Part shown: piece after piece, positions 1-7,636 of the stretch
Layout: every line of letters starts with the position of its first letter
Position numbering within the stretch: the stretch's first letter is position 1
From: Geoglobus sp.
GTDB lineage: Archaea > Halobacteriota > Archaeoglobi > Archaeoglobales > Archaeoglobaceae
Reading direction: 5' to 3'
Assembly: GCA_015523645.1 (NCBI GenBank)
Contig: WAJY01000100.1
Span: forward strand, 1-24,272
Length of the DNA: 24,272 bases
Notes under the pieces: model-generated
The model's database searches: none
The model's input: the letters and a program-made list of their open reading frames with translations, nothing else
Told to the model about the DNA's origin: nothing
Program-made: the position numbers and the translations under genes

Positions 1-341
1 GTGTTGAGACACTATATCCAATTTTAATGGGACAGGTATTTCTTGGCAGGCTTAACATCTTCCAGGTTATGGAGAGAATCTCAGATAATCCAGCCAGGAT
101 ATTTGGGTTTTGTAGATATGGTTTGATTGAGGTAAATAACTACGCGAATCTTGCAATTTTTGATCTGTCAAGGATGGAGAGGTTAAAATCTGATAAACTT
201 CATTGCTTTGCTAACTGGACACCTTTTGAAGGTTTTCCTGTTGTGTTTCCCCATACAGTCATCCTGAGGGGTGAGGTTGTGAAGGATGGAAAGGAAATGG
301 TTGAAATGATGGGAAAGGTGTACAAGAGAGATGAGGTTTGA
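1..341 (+). CDS. pyrC: Dihydroorotase, C-terminal part (cut by window edge)
   Basis: The open frame runs in from the left edge with no start codon in the window (first full codon at position 3), so only about 113 C-terminal residues are visible. The run NPARIFGF, then a spaced ANLAIFDL and NWTPFEGF, then a final ILRGEVV, is the standard C-terminal pattern of class I dihydroorotases, which close dihydroorotate from carbamoyl-aspartate in pyrimidine synthesis. The metal-binding HxH and carboxylated-Lys motifs lie upstream and cannot be checked. The ATG at 27 is internal, because homologous sequence (VETLYPIL) precedes it in frame. Family assignment is confident; completeness is unknown. Confidence 0.88.
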   Translation, partial: VETLYPILMGQVFLGRLNIFQVMERISDNPARIFGFCRYGLIEVNNYANLAIFDLSRMERLKSDKLHCFANWTPFEGFPVVFPHTVILRGEVVKDGKEMVEMMGKVYKRDEV

Positions 342-421
342 GCAGTTGTTCAATTGGATTTTAGATTACATCTCTTTAACAGATCTTAAGGCTTGCATGA
401 AATGGGGAGATTAGGGTAATC

Positions 422-429
422 TATATATT
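422..429 (+). promoter_or_regulatory. TATA box of the H/ACA RNA gene
   Basis: TATATATT is centred about 24 bases before the first base of the RNA basal stem at 450, which is the normal archaeal TATA-to-start distance. It gives the guide RNA its own promoter, separate from pyrC upstream and ppsA downstream. Confidence 0.55.
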
Positions 430-446
430 CACTTGGAAGAAATAGT

Positions 447-510
447 GATTGCTCCGCTTCCCACGCCCGTGTGAGAACATGAGCACGGGTCGGTTGGCGG
501 AGCAACAACA
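447..510 (+). ncRNA. Putative H/ACA pseudouridylation guide RNA (single hairpin with K-loop)
   Basis: Seen: a basal stem of 8 bp pairs 450-457 (TGCTCCGC) with 497-504 (GCGGAGCA). An asymmetric internal loop follows, with left strand 458-464 (TTCCCAC) and right strand 491-496 (CGGTTG). The upper stem pairs 465-471 (GCCCGTG) with 484-490 (CACGGGT). The apical loop 472-483 has UGA at 472-474 facing UGA at 480-482, which can form tandem sheared G-A pairs as in an L7Ae-binding K-turn or K-loop. An ACA box at 505-507 directly follows the stem, 14-15 nt below the top of the pocket. Known: this is the architecture of archaeal H/ACA sRNAs working with Cbf5, Nop10, Gar1 and L7Ae, where the pocket-to-ACA distance is 14-16 nt. 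Inferred target: 5'-CAACCG-UN-GUGGGAA-3', allowing G-U pairs. A small hairpin (GAGC/GCTC, 519-530) follows. It is not simply a terminator, since no T-run follows the stem. Confidence 0.72.
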
Positions 511-577
511 AATAACCAGAGCGTTTGCTCAATTCAGGAAGATGTGAAATTTTTGTTATGCTTCAGAAAGAAAAACC

Positions 578-590
578 TTTAATATTTTTT
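578..590 (+). promoter_or_regulatory. Candidate ppsA promoter
   Basis: CTTTAATATTTTTT is an A/T-rich TATA-like element ending 27 bases before the ppsA ATG at 618. It would give a very short leader that still includes the AGGTGGTG ribosome-binding site at 606-613. The T-run could equally help end the guide RNA transcript. Confidence 0.4.
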
Positions 591-617
591 GAGATTCCTA
601 TGATCAGGTGGTGCTGG

Positions 618-2876
618 ATGGGCATTTTATGGTTAAATGAAATCGGAAAAGATGACATTCCTCTTGCTGGTGGAAAAGGAGCAAACCTAGGTGAGCTCTT
701 GAATAATGAAATCCCCGTTCCAAATGGTTTTGTTGTTGACAGCAGAACGTTCTTCGAGTTTATGGAGGTAACTGGGCTGCGTTATCAAGTTGGTGACATG
801 CTGAGGGGCTTGAATGTGGAAGATACAGACGAGCTGAACAGGGTATCTAGCAGGATAAGAGAGGCAATTGAAAGTGCTGAGATTCCCGAAGAGGTTCAGA
901 AGGAGATAATTAACGCTTACAGAAAGCTCTGTGACGAAGAAGGAGAGGAGGTTTTTGTTGCTGTTAGAAGCTCGGCAACAGCTGAGGATCTTCCAGATGC
1001 CAGTTTTGCCGGGCAGCAGGAAACATACCTGAATGTGAAGGGTGAGAAAGAAGTTGTGGAAAAGGTTAGAAAGTGCTGGAGCAGTCTATACACCCCGAGA
1101 GCAATATACTACAGGGTTCAGCATGGATTCAGGCATGAGGATGTGAGCATTGCTGTTGTTGTGCAGAAGATGGTTAATAGCGAGAAGAGTGGTGTTATGT
1201 TTACATCCCATCCCGTGACTGGGGAAAAGCTTTGCATCATCGAAGCAGCATTTGGACTTGGTGAGGCTATTGTTAGCGGTGCAGTCAGTCCGGATACCTA
1301 TGTTTATGACAGGGTTGCGAAAAAGCTTGTGGAAGTTAACATAGGTGAGAAGAAGATCATGATAACAAAGAATGAAAAAGGTGAAACTGTGACAGTGGAT
1401 CTACCACCTGAAAAGGCAAAGGAGAGAGTTCTTTCAGATGGTGAGATCGAGGAGCTTGTTAAGTTTGCAGAGTTAATAGAGAATCACTACTCATCCCCTC
1501 AGGATGTTGAGTGGAGCATTGAGAGGGGCAAGGTGTACATATTGCAATCAAGACCCATTACCACGATAAAGGAGAGAAAGGTTGAGGGTGAGAAGTTGAA
1601 GGAGGGGCAGAAGGTTTTGCTTAAGGGATTGGGTGCATCTCCCGGCATAGGAAGCGGGAAGGTGAAGGTTATTTTTAACGAGAAGGAGATAAACAAGGTT
1701 GAGGAGGGAGATGTTTTGGTAACAACAATGACCACACCTGACATGGTTCCCGCCATGAAGAGAGCCTCAGCCATTGTCACAGATGAAGGAGGTATGACCT
1801 GTCATGCTGCAATTGTGAGCAGGGAGCTCGGAGTTCCGGCAGTTGTAGGAACAAAAGAGGCTACAAGAATCCTTAAAGATGGGATGCAGATAACCGTTGA
1901 TGGAGAGAAGGGGATAATCTATGAGGGAATAGTTGAGATTGAAAGAGAGGAGAAGAGGGAAGAGGTTTTTGCGAAGTCGAAGATAATAACGGCAACAGAG
2001 GTCAAGGTGAACATATCAATTCCAGATGGTGCAAAAAGAGCTTATGAAACTGGAGCTGACGGAGTTGGGCTTTTCAGAATCGAGCACATGGTTTTGGGGC
2101 TTCCAAAGCATCCAATGAAGTACATAAGAGATGGAGAGATAGAGGAATACATTCAGAAACTCTATGAGGGGATGAAGGTTGTTGTTGACACGTTCTATCC
2201 AAAGCCCGTGTGGATTAGAACTCTGGATGCTCCAACAGACGAGTTCAGAGCTATGGAAGGGGGAGAGAATGAGCCTATAGAGGCTAACCCGATGCTTGGA
2301 TTCCGGGGTATAAGGAGGGATCTGATAGAGGACATTCACTTCAGGGCTGAGATAAGGGCGATAAAAAGGCTTGTAGATGAAGGGTATACAAACATAGGCA
2401 TAATGCTGCCCATGGTAACTAATGTTGAGGAGGTTAGAAAGGCAAGAAGGATAATAGAGGAAGAGGGATTGCCAATAACAAAGATAGAGTTTGGGATAAT
2501 GGTTGAAACACCAGCATCAGCCCTGATAATAGAGGATTTGGTTAAAGAAGGTATAGACTTCATATCCTTTGGAACAAACGATCTCACCCAGTACACAATC
2601 GCTGTTGACAGGAACAATGAGAATGTTGCATTTCTCTACGATGAAACACATCCAGCTGTGATGAGGTTGATTGAACATGTTATTAAGGTTTGCAGGGAGA
2701 ACGGGGTTAAAACTTCAATATGCGGTCAGGCTGGCAGCTATCCACATGTTGTTGAGAAACTTGTAAAGCTTGGAATTGACAGCGTGTCTGCAAACCCAGA
2801 TGCTGTTGAGACTGTGAGGGAGATAATTGCAAGAACGGAAAAAAGAATTCTTCTTGACAGAATGAGGGAAGATTGA
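618..2876 (+). CDS. ppsA: Phosphoenolpyruvate synthase (pyruvate, water dikinase)
   Basis: Converts pyruvate, ATP and water to PEP, AMP and phosphate, feeding gluconeogenesis. The 752 residues cover the usual three parts. The N-terminal ATP-binding domain (about 1-340) includes LAGGKGANLGEL and VAVRSSATAEDLPDASFAGQQE. The swivelling phosphohistidine domain has GGMTCHAAIVSRE with catalytic His at about 396. The C-terminal TIM barrel has FGTNDLTQY and ICGQAGS, with catalytic Cys at about 702. The ATG at 618 is preferred because the conserved region begins directly after it and AGGTGGTG sits 5 bases upstream. An in-frame start at 525 would add unconserved residues and overlap the promoter. The stop overlaps the hpt start (TGATG), so the two are translationally coupled. 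Confidence 0.95.
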   Translation: MGILWLNEIGKDDIPLAGGKGANLGELLNNEIPVPNGFVVDSRTFFEFMEVTGLRYQVGDMLRGLNVEDTDELNRVSSRIREAIESAEIPEEVQKEIINAYRKLCDEEGEEVFVAVRSSATAEDLPDASFAGQQETYLNVKGEKEVVEKVRKCWSSLYTPRAIYYRVQHGFRHEDVSIAVVVQKMVNSEKSGVMFTSHPVTGEKLCIIEAAFGLGEAIVSGAVSPDTYVYDRVAKKLVEVNIGEKKIMITKNEKGETVTVDLPPEKAKERVLSDGEIEELVKFAELIENHYSSPQDVEWSIERGKVYILQSRPITTIKERKVEGEKLKEGQKVLLKGLGASPGIGSGKVKVIFNEKEINKVEEGDVLVTTMTTPDMVPAMKRASAIVTDEGGMTCHAAIVSRELGVPAVVGTKEATRILKDGMQITVDGEKGIIYEGIVEIEREEKREEVFAKSKIITATEVKVNISIPDGAKRAYETGADGVGLFRIEHMVLGLPKHPMKYIRDGEIEEYIQKLYEGMKVVVDTFYPKPVWIRTLDAPTDEFRAMEGGENEPIEANPMLGFRGIRRDLIEDIHFRAEIRAIKRLVDEGYTNIGIMLPMVTNVEEVRKARRIIEEEGLPITKIEFGIMVETPASALIIEDLVKEGIDFISFGTNDLTQYTIAVDRNNENVAFLYDETHPAVMRLIEHVIKVCRENGVKTSICGQAGSYPHVVEKLVKLGIDSVSANPDAVETVREIIARTEKRILLDRMRED

Positions 2877-3436
2877 TGCTCAACAGGCTTATAAAGAGCC
2901 TTGAAAATTCATTGGTAGTTATGAGGAATGACTATCCCTATTTTGTTCATCCCATAACTGATGGCATACCAGAGATTCATCCAGATATGCTCAGGGAAGT
3001 TGTTTCGGGCATAATCAAAGTAGCAGACTTGAACGTTGACAAAATCGTGACAATAGAAGCCATGGGAATCCCTGTAGCAACAGCTTTGAGTCTCACGACA
3101 AGCATTCCAATGGTTGTTGCCAGAAAAAAGCCATACAACCTTCCCGGTGAGATAGAGGTTGAGCAGAAAACAGGATACTCGAAAGGGAAGCTCTACATTA
3201 ACGGAATAAGGAAGGGAGAAAGGGTTATCCTGATTGATGATGTTGTCTCAACTGGTGGAACTGCCTCTGCAACAATTGAGGCTTTAAAAAAGTCTGGAGC
3301 TATTGTTAGGGAATTCGTAGCGGTTATTGAAAAGGGAGGAGGTGCTGAAAAGCTGAGAAGGAAGGGGATAGATGTAAAAAGCTTGGTTAAGGTAGAGGTA
3401 AACCAGGATGGAGTCAGGGTTGTTGGACATATCTGA
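2876..3436 (+). CDS. hpt: Archaeal hypoxanthine/guanine phosphoribosyltransferase
   Basis: Purine salvage enzyme that joins a purine base to PRPP. The 186-residue protein has the type I PRTase PRPP-binding loop VILIDDVVSTGGTA at about residues 117-130, and upstream a segment (TIEAMGIPVATALSL) typical of the archaeal Hpt/Apt-like group. Length is normal for that group. Whether it prefers hypoxanthine/guanine or adenine cannot be settled here; the archaeal HGPRTase annotation is most likely. The ATG at 2876 shares its A with the ppsA stop codon; a TTG at 2873 is also open but less likely. The 3' end overlaps dph2 by 29 bases. Confidence 0.85.
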   Translation: MLNRLIKSLENSLVVMRNDYPYFVHPITDGIPEIHPDMLREVVSGIIKVADLNVDKIVTIEAMGIPVATALSLTTSIPMVVARKKPYNLPGEIEVEQKTGYSKGKLYINGIRKGERVILIDDVVSTGGTASATIEALKKSGAIVREFVAVIEKGGGAEKLRRKGIDVKSLVKVEVNQDGVRVVGHI

Positions 3437-4373
3437 GAGAATAGACTTTTCAGCTGTTTTTGAGGGAATAAAGTCTGCAAATAGGATTGGCATTCAGCTA
3501 CCGGACGGTCTCAAATACTATGCCAGTGATATTGCCAGGAAATTTAGAGAAGAGGGCTTTGAAGTGCTTCTATCTGGGAAAGCCTCATATGGAGCTTGCG
3601 ACATAGACATGGAGCTCCTCAACGTAGTGGATTTTCTTGTTCATTTTGGGCATACAAAGATGGTGGATGTGGAAAGGGTAGTCTACGCACCTTACAGAGT
3701 GAATTACACCATTGATGCTGAACTGCTTAAAGAAAGAATAGCAGAGAGGGAGGTAGCTATTATCGGAACGGCATCATATGCCTGGAAATTTGAAGAGGTT
3801 GCGGAAGAACTTGAAAAAGCCGGTTTTCAGGTTGAGTTGAAGAGAGGGAGAGGTTTGGAGTTAAAGGGACAAGTTTTGGGATGCAATTACTCTGTTTTGG
3901 AAAATATTCAGAGTGATGCAGTTCTTTTCATTGGAGATGGGCAGTTCCATCCCCGTGGAGCAAAGTTGTACTGTAAGAGAAAGGTCTATGCATACTCCCC
4001 TCTAACCCGGGAGATTTTTGAGGTGGACGAATCAGAGTTTGTCAGGAGGAGATACATAGAGATATCGAGAGCAAAAGATGCAAGAAGCTTTGGGATTCTT
4101 GTATCAACAAAAATCGGTCAGAAAAGACTGGATCTTGCTTTAAAAATACAGAGAAAAGCGTTTGAGAAAAGTTTTGAGGCGGAGATAATACTTCTGGATG
4201 AAATAACTCCCCTTGCTGTTGATAATTTCAGATTCGATGCTTTTGTAAATACAGCCTGTCCAAGAATTTCCTATGATGATTACAGAAAGTTCAGCAAACC
4301 AATAATAACGCCGAGTGAATTTGAGATTATAGTTAATGATACGAAAGACCTTTCGGTGGAGTCGTTTTCCTAG
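3408..4373 (+). CDS. dph2: Diphthamide synthesis protein Dph2 (aminocarboxypropyl-histidine synthase)
   Basis: First enzyme of diphthamide formation on the histidine of elongation factor 2. Archaeal Dph2 uses a [4Fe-4S] cluster held by three widely spaced cysteines to make a 3-amino-3-carboxypropyl radical from S-adenosylmethionine. All three are visible: Cys64 in SYGACDID, Cys159 in VLGCNYSVL and Cys284 in NTACPRISYDD, one in each repeated domain. IQLPDGLKYY near residue 30 is also typical. Length (321 aa) is normal. The ATG at 3408 lies inside the end of hpt; TTG codons shortly after are weaker options. The gene closes the ppsA-hpt-dph2 run. Confidence 0.93.
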   Translation: MESGLLDISERIDFSAVFEGIKSANRIGIQLPDGLKYYASDIARKFREEGFEVLLSGKASYGACDIDMELLNVVDFLVHFGHTKMVDVERVVYAPYRVNYTIDAELLKERIAEREVAIIGTASYAWKFEEVAEELEKAGFQVELKRGRGLELKGQVLGCNYSVLENIQSDAVLFIGDGQFHPRGAKLYCKRKVYAYSPLTREIFEVDESEFVRRRYIEISRAKDARSFGILVSTKIGQKRLDLALKIQRKAFEKSFEAEIILLDEITPLAVDNFRFDAFVNTACPRISYDDYRKFSKPIITPSEFEIIVNDTKDLSVESFS

Positions 4374-4433
4374 TCATTTTACCCAAAATTATAAAAACAG
4401 TTCAATGCTTTCATCTCAGCATAATTCCGAAAA

Positions 4434-4441
4434 CTTTATAT
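4434..4441 (+). promoter_or_regulatory. TATA box for the small Cys-rich gene
   Basis: CTTTATAT lies about 50 bases before the ATG at 4490, predicting a start near 4463 and a leader of about 27 bases that contains a GAGGA ribosome-binding site (4475-4479). Confidence 0.45.
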
Positions 4442-4489
4442 CCTACCTATAATTATAATGTTAATTACAATAATGAGGATGTGACGAGA

Positions 4490-4780
4490 ATGATAAATAG
4501 AATAAGCATTGAGATGATCGTCAGGAAGAGAAACATAGAATCTAGGATTGTTGTTGATTTGAAGAACAGGATTGTGAATGTCATAAACTGCAACATGAAG
4601 GAATTCAGATGCCTTGAATGCGTCCCATTCTGTGAGGTTATAGTCGCTGCAAAAGATTATGCATACGGAAGGAGAAAACCGAAGGCTGAGATATTTGTTG
4701 AGAACATTCCAGATGCTGATTGCCAGCCTAGTATAATTAAGCCAAATTCTGAGAGAAGCTTTGATTTTCCCTTTCACTGA
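4490..4780 (+). CDS. Small Cys-rich protein of unknown function
   Basis: Not recognised. The 96-residue product has five cysteines: Cys34, Cys41, Cys44, Cys48 and Cys78. The central spacing C-x6-C-x2-C-x3-C is compact enough to hold a metal ion or small iron-sulfur cluster, but it fits no pattern I can name. The N-terminal third is basic with beta-strand character (IESRIVVDL). No signal peptide or membrane segment is visible. It has its own TATA box and is followed by a T6 run, so it is probably a single-gene unit. A GTG at 4481 is open, but the GAGGA motif lies too close to it; the ATG at 4490 is preferred. Confidence 0.6.
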   Translation: MINRISIEMIVRKRNIESRIVVDLKNRIVNVINCNMKEFRCLECVPFCEVIVAAKDYAYGRRKPKAEIFVENIPDADCQPSIIKPNSERSFDFPFH

Positions 4781-4809
4781 GTTTTTAGTTAAATTATACT
4801 CGCTTTCTC

Positions 4810-4815
4810 TTTTTT
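4810..4815 (+). terminator. Oligo-T terminator candidate
   Basis: A run of six T about 30 bases after the stop of the Cys-rich gene and ahead of the S13 promoter. Archaeal RNA polymerase commonly stops at such runs without a hairpin. Confidence 0.35.
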
Positions 4816-4827
4816 CCAGAGGTAGCA

Positions 4828-4839
4828 ATATTTAAATAT
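4828..4839 (+). promoter_or_regulatory. Promoter of the S13-S4-S11-rpoD cluster
   Basis: ATATTTAAATAT is a strong archaeal TATA element. The predicted start is near 4860, giving a leader of roughly 15 bases that consists almost entirely of the AAGGTGAT ribosome-binding site (4863-4870) before the ATG at 4874. Confidence 0.65.
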
Positions 4840-4873
4840 CTTCTCCATAAGGCAATGGGCAGAAGGTGATGTT

Positions 4874-5320
4874 ATGGCTGAGGACTTCAAGCACATAGTG
4901 AGAATAGCTGACACGGATCTTGATGGAAGGAGGAATGTCGTGCATGCGCTTACAGGTATAAAGGGTATAGGCTTGAGAATGGCTAAATCCATAACCAACA
5001 GGCTTGATATTCCTACAGAGAAGAAGTTAGGGGAACTTGATAGCGAAACAATAAAAAGGCTCAAGAAGTTTATAGAGGAGGAAATTGAAGCCCTTCCATC
5101 ATGGATGCTCAACAGGAGAAGGGATTATCACACAGGCAAAGATCTTCATCTTTTGAACAAGGATGTGGACTTTTCTAAGATGCTAGATGTTGAGAGGATG
5201 ATAAAAATAAGAGCATACAGGGGGATGAGGCATGCAAGGGGTTACAAAGTTAGAGGGCAGAGAACGAGGGCGACAGGAAGAAAGGGAGCAACTGTCGGTG
5301 TGATAAGGAGAAAGAAGTGA
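4874..5320 (+). CDS. rps13: 30S ribosomal protein S13 (uS13)
   Basis: Binds the head of the small subunit and contacts the large subunit in inter-subunit bridges. The 148-residue archaeal form shows the helix-hairpin-helix segment ALTGIKGIGLRMA and the basic C-terminal tail RAYRGMRHARGYKVRGQRT, ending in RRKK. Start supported by AAGGTGAT four bases upstream. It opens the conserved archaeal S13-S4-S11-RpoD operon; S4 begins nine bases after its stop. Confidence 0.97.
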   Translation: MAEDFKHIVRIADTDLDGRRNVVHALTGIKGIGLRMAKSITNRLDIPTEKKLGELDSETIKRLKKFIEEEIEALPSWMLNRRRDYHTGKDLHLLNKDVDFSKMLDVERMIKIRAYRGMRHARGYKVRGQRTRATGRKGATVGVIRRKK

Positions 5321-5329
5321 GGTGAACTT

Positions 5330-5851
5330 ATGGGAGATCCGAAAAAACCAAAGAAAAAGTACACAACTCCAACAAAACCTTGGGATAAGACCAGACTTGA
5401 AAGGGAAGCCCCTTTGATTATAAAGTATGGATTGAGGAATAAGAGAGAGTTGTGGAGATTTCAGAATTTGCTGAGAAAGTATAGGAGGGTTGCAAGGGAT
5501 TTGCTTGCTAAAGTGAATTTTCCTGGAAGGGAGGGAGAACTTGCCAAGGCTAGAGCCCAGCAGGTGATTAAAAAGCTCAACAACATGGGAATACTTCCCG
5601 AAAATGCAACTCTCGATGACATACTGAATCTGGATGTTGAGGACTTTCTTGAAAGAAGACTTCAAACTATTGTCTTCAGACAGGGACTTGCAAGAACAAT
5701 AAAGCAGGCTAGGCAGCTGATAGTTCATGGTCATATCGCAGTAGATGGCAGGAGGGTGACTGCTCCAAGCTTTATTGTTGAAAAGGAGATGGAGAGCAAA
5801 ATAGATTATTATCAGAATTCTCCGTTTTCAAAACAGGTAATGGAGGGATGA
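5330..5851 (+). CDS. rps4: 30S ribosomal protein S4 (uS4)
   Basis: Primary 16S rRNA-binding protein that nucleates small-subunit assembly. The 173 residues start with the basic archaeal N-terminus ([10 protein letters not shown]) and contain the S4 RNA-binding domain at about residues 105-160 ([18 protein letters not shown], then [14 protein letters not shown]). The archaeal and eukaryal form lacks the bacterial zinc-finger start, as here. GAGGTGA, which includes the S13 stop, is the ribosome-binding site. S11 begins one base after the stop. Confidence 0.96.
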   Translation: MGDPKKPKKKYTTPTKPWDKTRLEREAPLIIKYGLRNKRELWRFQNLLRKYRRVARDLLAKVNFPGREGELAKARAQQVIKKLNNMGILPENATLDDILNLDVEDFLERRLQTIVFRQGLARTIKQARQLIVHGHIAVDGRRVTAPSFIVEKEMESKIDYYQNSPFSKQVMEG

Positions 5852-5852
5852 T

Positions 5853-6254
5853 ATGGCTGAAAAGAAAAAGAAGAACATCTGGGGGATCGCACACATATTT
5901 TCCTCCTACAACAACACGATTATAACAATTACAGACATAACTGGAAGTGAGACAATAGCCAGAATAAGTGGTGGGAGGATAGTCAAGGCTGGCAGGGATG
6001 AGGGAAATCCTTATACAGCTATGCAGGCTGCTCTGAGAGTTGCTGAGATAGCAAAGGACAAGGGAATTGAAGGAGTTCACATAAAAGTCAGAGCTCCTGG
6101 AGGAAACAAGCATACAACACCAGGACCTGGGGCTCAGGCTGCAATAAGGGCTCTTGCGAGGGCTGGTTTAAAGATAGGCAGGATTGAGGATGTGACACCA
6201 ATTCCACATGATGGGACAAGACCAAAGGGTGGAAAGAGGGGAAGAAGGGTCTGA
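5853..6254 (+). CDS. rps11: 30S ribosomal protein S11 (uS11)
   Basis: Part of the small-subunit platform near the mRNA exit. The 133-residue sequence has the conserved core [36 protein letters not shown] and the C-terminal [19 protein letters not shown] typical of archaeal and eukaryal S11. A GGAGGGATGAT ribosome-binding site lies across the end of S4, so translation is probably coupled. Confidence 0.97.
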   Translation: MAEKKKKNIWGIAHIFSSYNNTIITITDITGSETIARISGGRIVKAGRDEGNPYTAMQAALRVAEIAKDKGIEGVHIKVRAPGGNKHTTPGPGAQAAIRALARAGLKIGRIEDVTPIPHDGTRPKGGKRGRRV

Positions 6255-6278
6255 TCTCTGATTTTTGGTGTTAATACC

Positions 6279-7064
6279 ATGAAGATCGAGATTGTGAAGG
6301 ATGATGGATTTTACATGGAGTTCATTCTGAAAGATGCAAATCCCGCGTTTGCAAATTCTTGGAGGAGGGCAATGAAAAGTCATGTGGCAACGCTCGCTGT
6401 GGACTATGTTGACTTCTACATGAATTCCTCGTATCTATATGATGAGATTCTTGCCCACAGGATAGGCTTAATACCCCTCTCCACAAATATTGACAAATTC
6501 AACTTCCAGGATGAGTGTGTTTGCAATGGTGAGGGTTGTCCAAACTGCCAGGTTTCACTCAGGCTGAATGTGGAGGGACCAAAAGTTGTGTATTCTGGGG
6601 ACCTAATTTCAGATGATCCAGAGACAAAGCCTGTTTTCGAAAACATTCCGATTGTTGAGCTTTATGAAGGACAGCAGCTGATGATAGAGGCAGTTGCCAG
6701 ACTTGGTTTTGGGAAGGAGCATGCAAAGTTTCAGCCAGTCTCTATGTGCGTGTACAGAATACTTGCAAATGTTGTAATACAGGATGGCTGCACAAACTGT
6801 AGGAAGTGCATTGAGATATGCCCAAAAAACGTTTTTGGAGAGAAGAACGGGAGAGTAGTGGTGGATGATGACTTCAGTTGCACAATGTGCATGGATTGTG
6901 TTAATGTTTGTGAGGAGAATGCAATAAGAATTGAGGAAACAAGCGACTACGTTTTTAGCGTGGAATCTGTTGGACAGATGCAGGTTAGGGAGATTGCAAA
7001 AAGGGCATTGCTGGCAATAAAGGAAAAATCCCAGGAAATGAACAAACTTCTTGAAGAGCTGTAG
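6279..7064 (+). CDS. rpoD: RNA polymerase subunit D (Rpo3) with two [4Fe-4S] ferredoxin-type motifs
   Basis: Archaeal equivalent of the bacterial alpha N-terminal domain and eukaryal Rpb3; it pairs with subunit L to start polymerase assembly. The 261 residues have the dimerisation domain at both ends (start to about 55, and from about 215) around an insertion domain. The insertion carries a possible zinc site, Cys80, 82, 87 and 90 (CVCNGEGCPNC). A ferredoxin-like module follows with two full sets: Cys171, 174, 177, 181 and Cys201, 204, 207, 211. All eight ferredoxin cysteines are present, so two clusters are expected; many archaea keep one or none. Downstream, the L18e-L13-S9 genes that often follow are absent. 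Confidence 0.96.
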   Translation: MKIEIVKDDGFYMEFILKDANPAFANSWRRAMKSHVATLAVDYVDFYMNSSYLYDEILAHRIGLIPLSTNIDKFNFQDECVCNGEGCPNCQVSLRLNVEGPKVVYSGDLISDDPETKPVFENIPIVELYEGQQLMIEAVARLGFGKEHAKFQPVSMCVYRILANVVIQDGCTNCRKCIEICPKNVFGEKNGRVVVDDDFSCTMCMDCVNVCEENAIRIEETSDYVFSVESVGQMQVREIAKRALLAIKEKSQEMNKLLEEL

Positions 7065-7066
7065 TG

Positions 7067-7636
7067 ATGAGGAGTGAAATATACTGCGATGTGTGCAAGA
7101 ATAACACACCTCATAGGCTTTTGAATCGGAGAAAAAATGTCTTTCAGTGTGAGGTATGCAACTCGGTTACAGAGCTTCTGCCTGAAAAAAAAGTAAGGGT
7201 GAATGCGATTATAAGCAGGGATGATAGGTCTGAAAAAGCTTTTTTAACTCTTTCAAGGTCTGAAACCTTGACGAAAGGAGAGGAAATTGTTGTTGAAACT
7301 GAAAAGGGATACAGGCTTGGAGTGATAACATCCATAGAGCTTGAGAGCGGAAAAAGGGTTGAGCTGGCAGAGGCGGGAGACGTGAAAACAGTCTGGCTTA
7401 GAGATGTTGGGGAAGTTAAGGTAAGGCTCAGTCTTCACAAAGGTCCTGTAACAACTCCATATGAACTCTTCACCTCTGGAGAGATGGAGTTTAGAGTTGG
7501 CGAAATTCTTCCAATTGAAGGTAGAAAATACAGAATAACTAGAATAAAGCTTATAAACGGAGGAGTTTTGAGGAGAGACGGAAAGGTTGCAAAGGCAAAG
7601 GAAATAAGGAGAATTTATGCCAGATTCATCAGATAA
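7067..7636 (+). CDS. HVO_0476-type archaeal Zn-finger protein
   Basis: Conserved archaeal protein of unknown function, assigned by overall resemblance to the COG1326/HVO_0476 group. The 189-residue product starts with a treble-clef or ribbon-like zinc site of two CxxC pairs (CDVC at about 7-10, CEVC at about 28-31). The rest is beta-rich and basic, probably an OB- or SH3-like fold: VVETEKGYRLGVITSIEL, then VWLRDVGEVKVRLSL. It begins directly after rpoD (stop TAG 7062-7064, GTG 7064, ATG 7067) and overlaps the next gene by 20 bases. A role in RNA metabolism or transcription is suggested by context only. Confidence 0.7.
   Translation: MRSEIYCDVCKNNTPHRLLNRRKNVFQCEVCNSVTELLPEKKVRVNAIISRDDRSEKAFLTLSRSETLTKGEEIVVETEKGYRLGVITSIELESGKRVELAEAGDVKTVWLRDVGEVKVRLSLHKGPVTTPYELFTSGEMEFRVGEILPIEGRKYRITRIKLINGGVLRRDGKVAKAKEIRRIYARFIR

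Noticed and set aside
450..504. Long hairpin read as a terminator of pyrC
   Set aside because: The stem is interrupted by an asymmetric pocket, has a K-loop and is followed by ACA rather than a T-run; an H/ACA RNA explains all parts.
525..617. Upstream in-frame extension of ppsA
   Set aside because: The added 31 residues are not like any PEP synthase N-terminus, and the region holds the probable promoter. The ATG at 618 has a good ribosome-binding site.
4395..4440. Possible box C/D RNA on the minus strand (CTGAGATGA core)
   Set aside because: A D'/C'-like core is present, but no outer box C or box D flanks it at proper spacing.
7064..7090. GTGATGA resembling box C of a C/D RNA
   Set aside because: It is the stop/start junction of rpoD and the Zn-finger gene; no matching box D follows.
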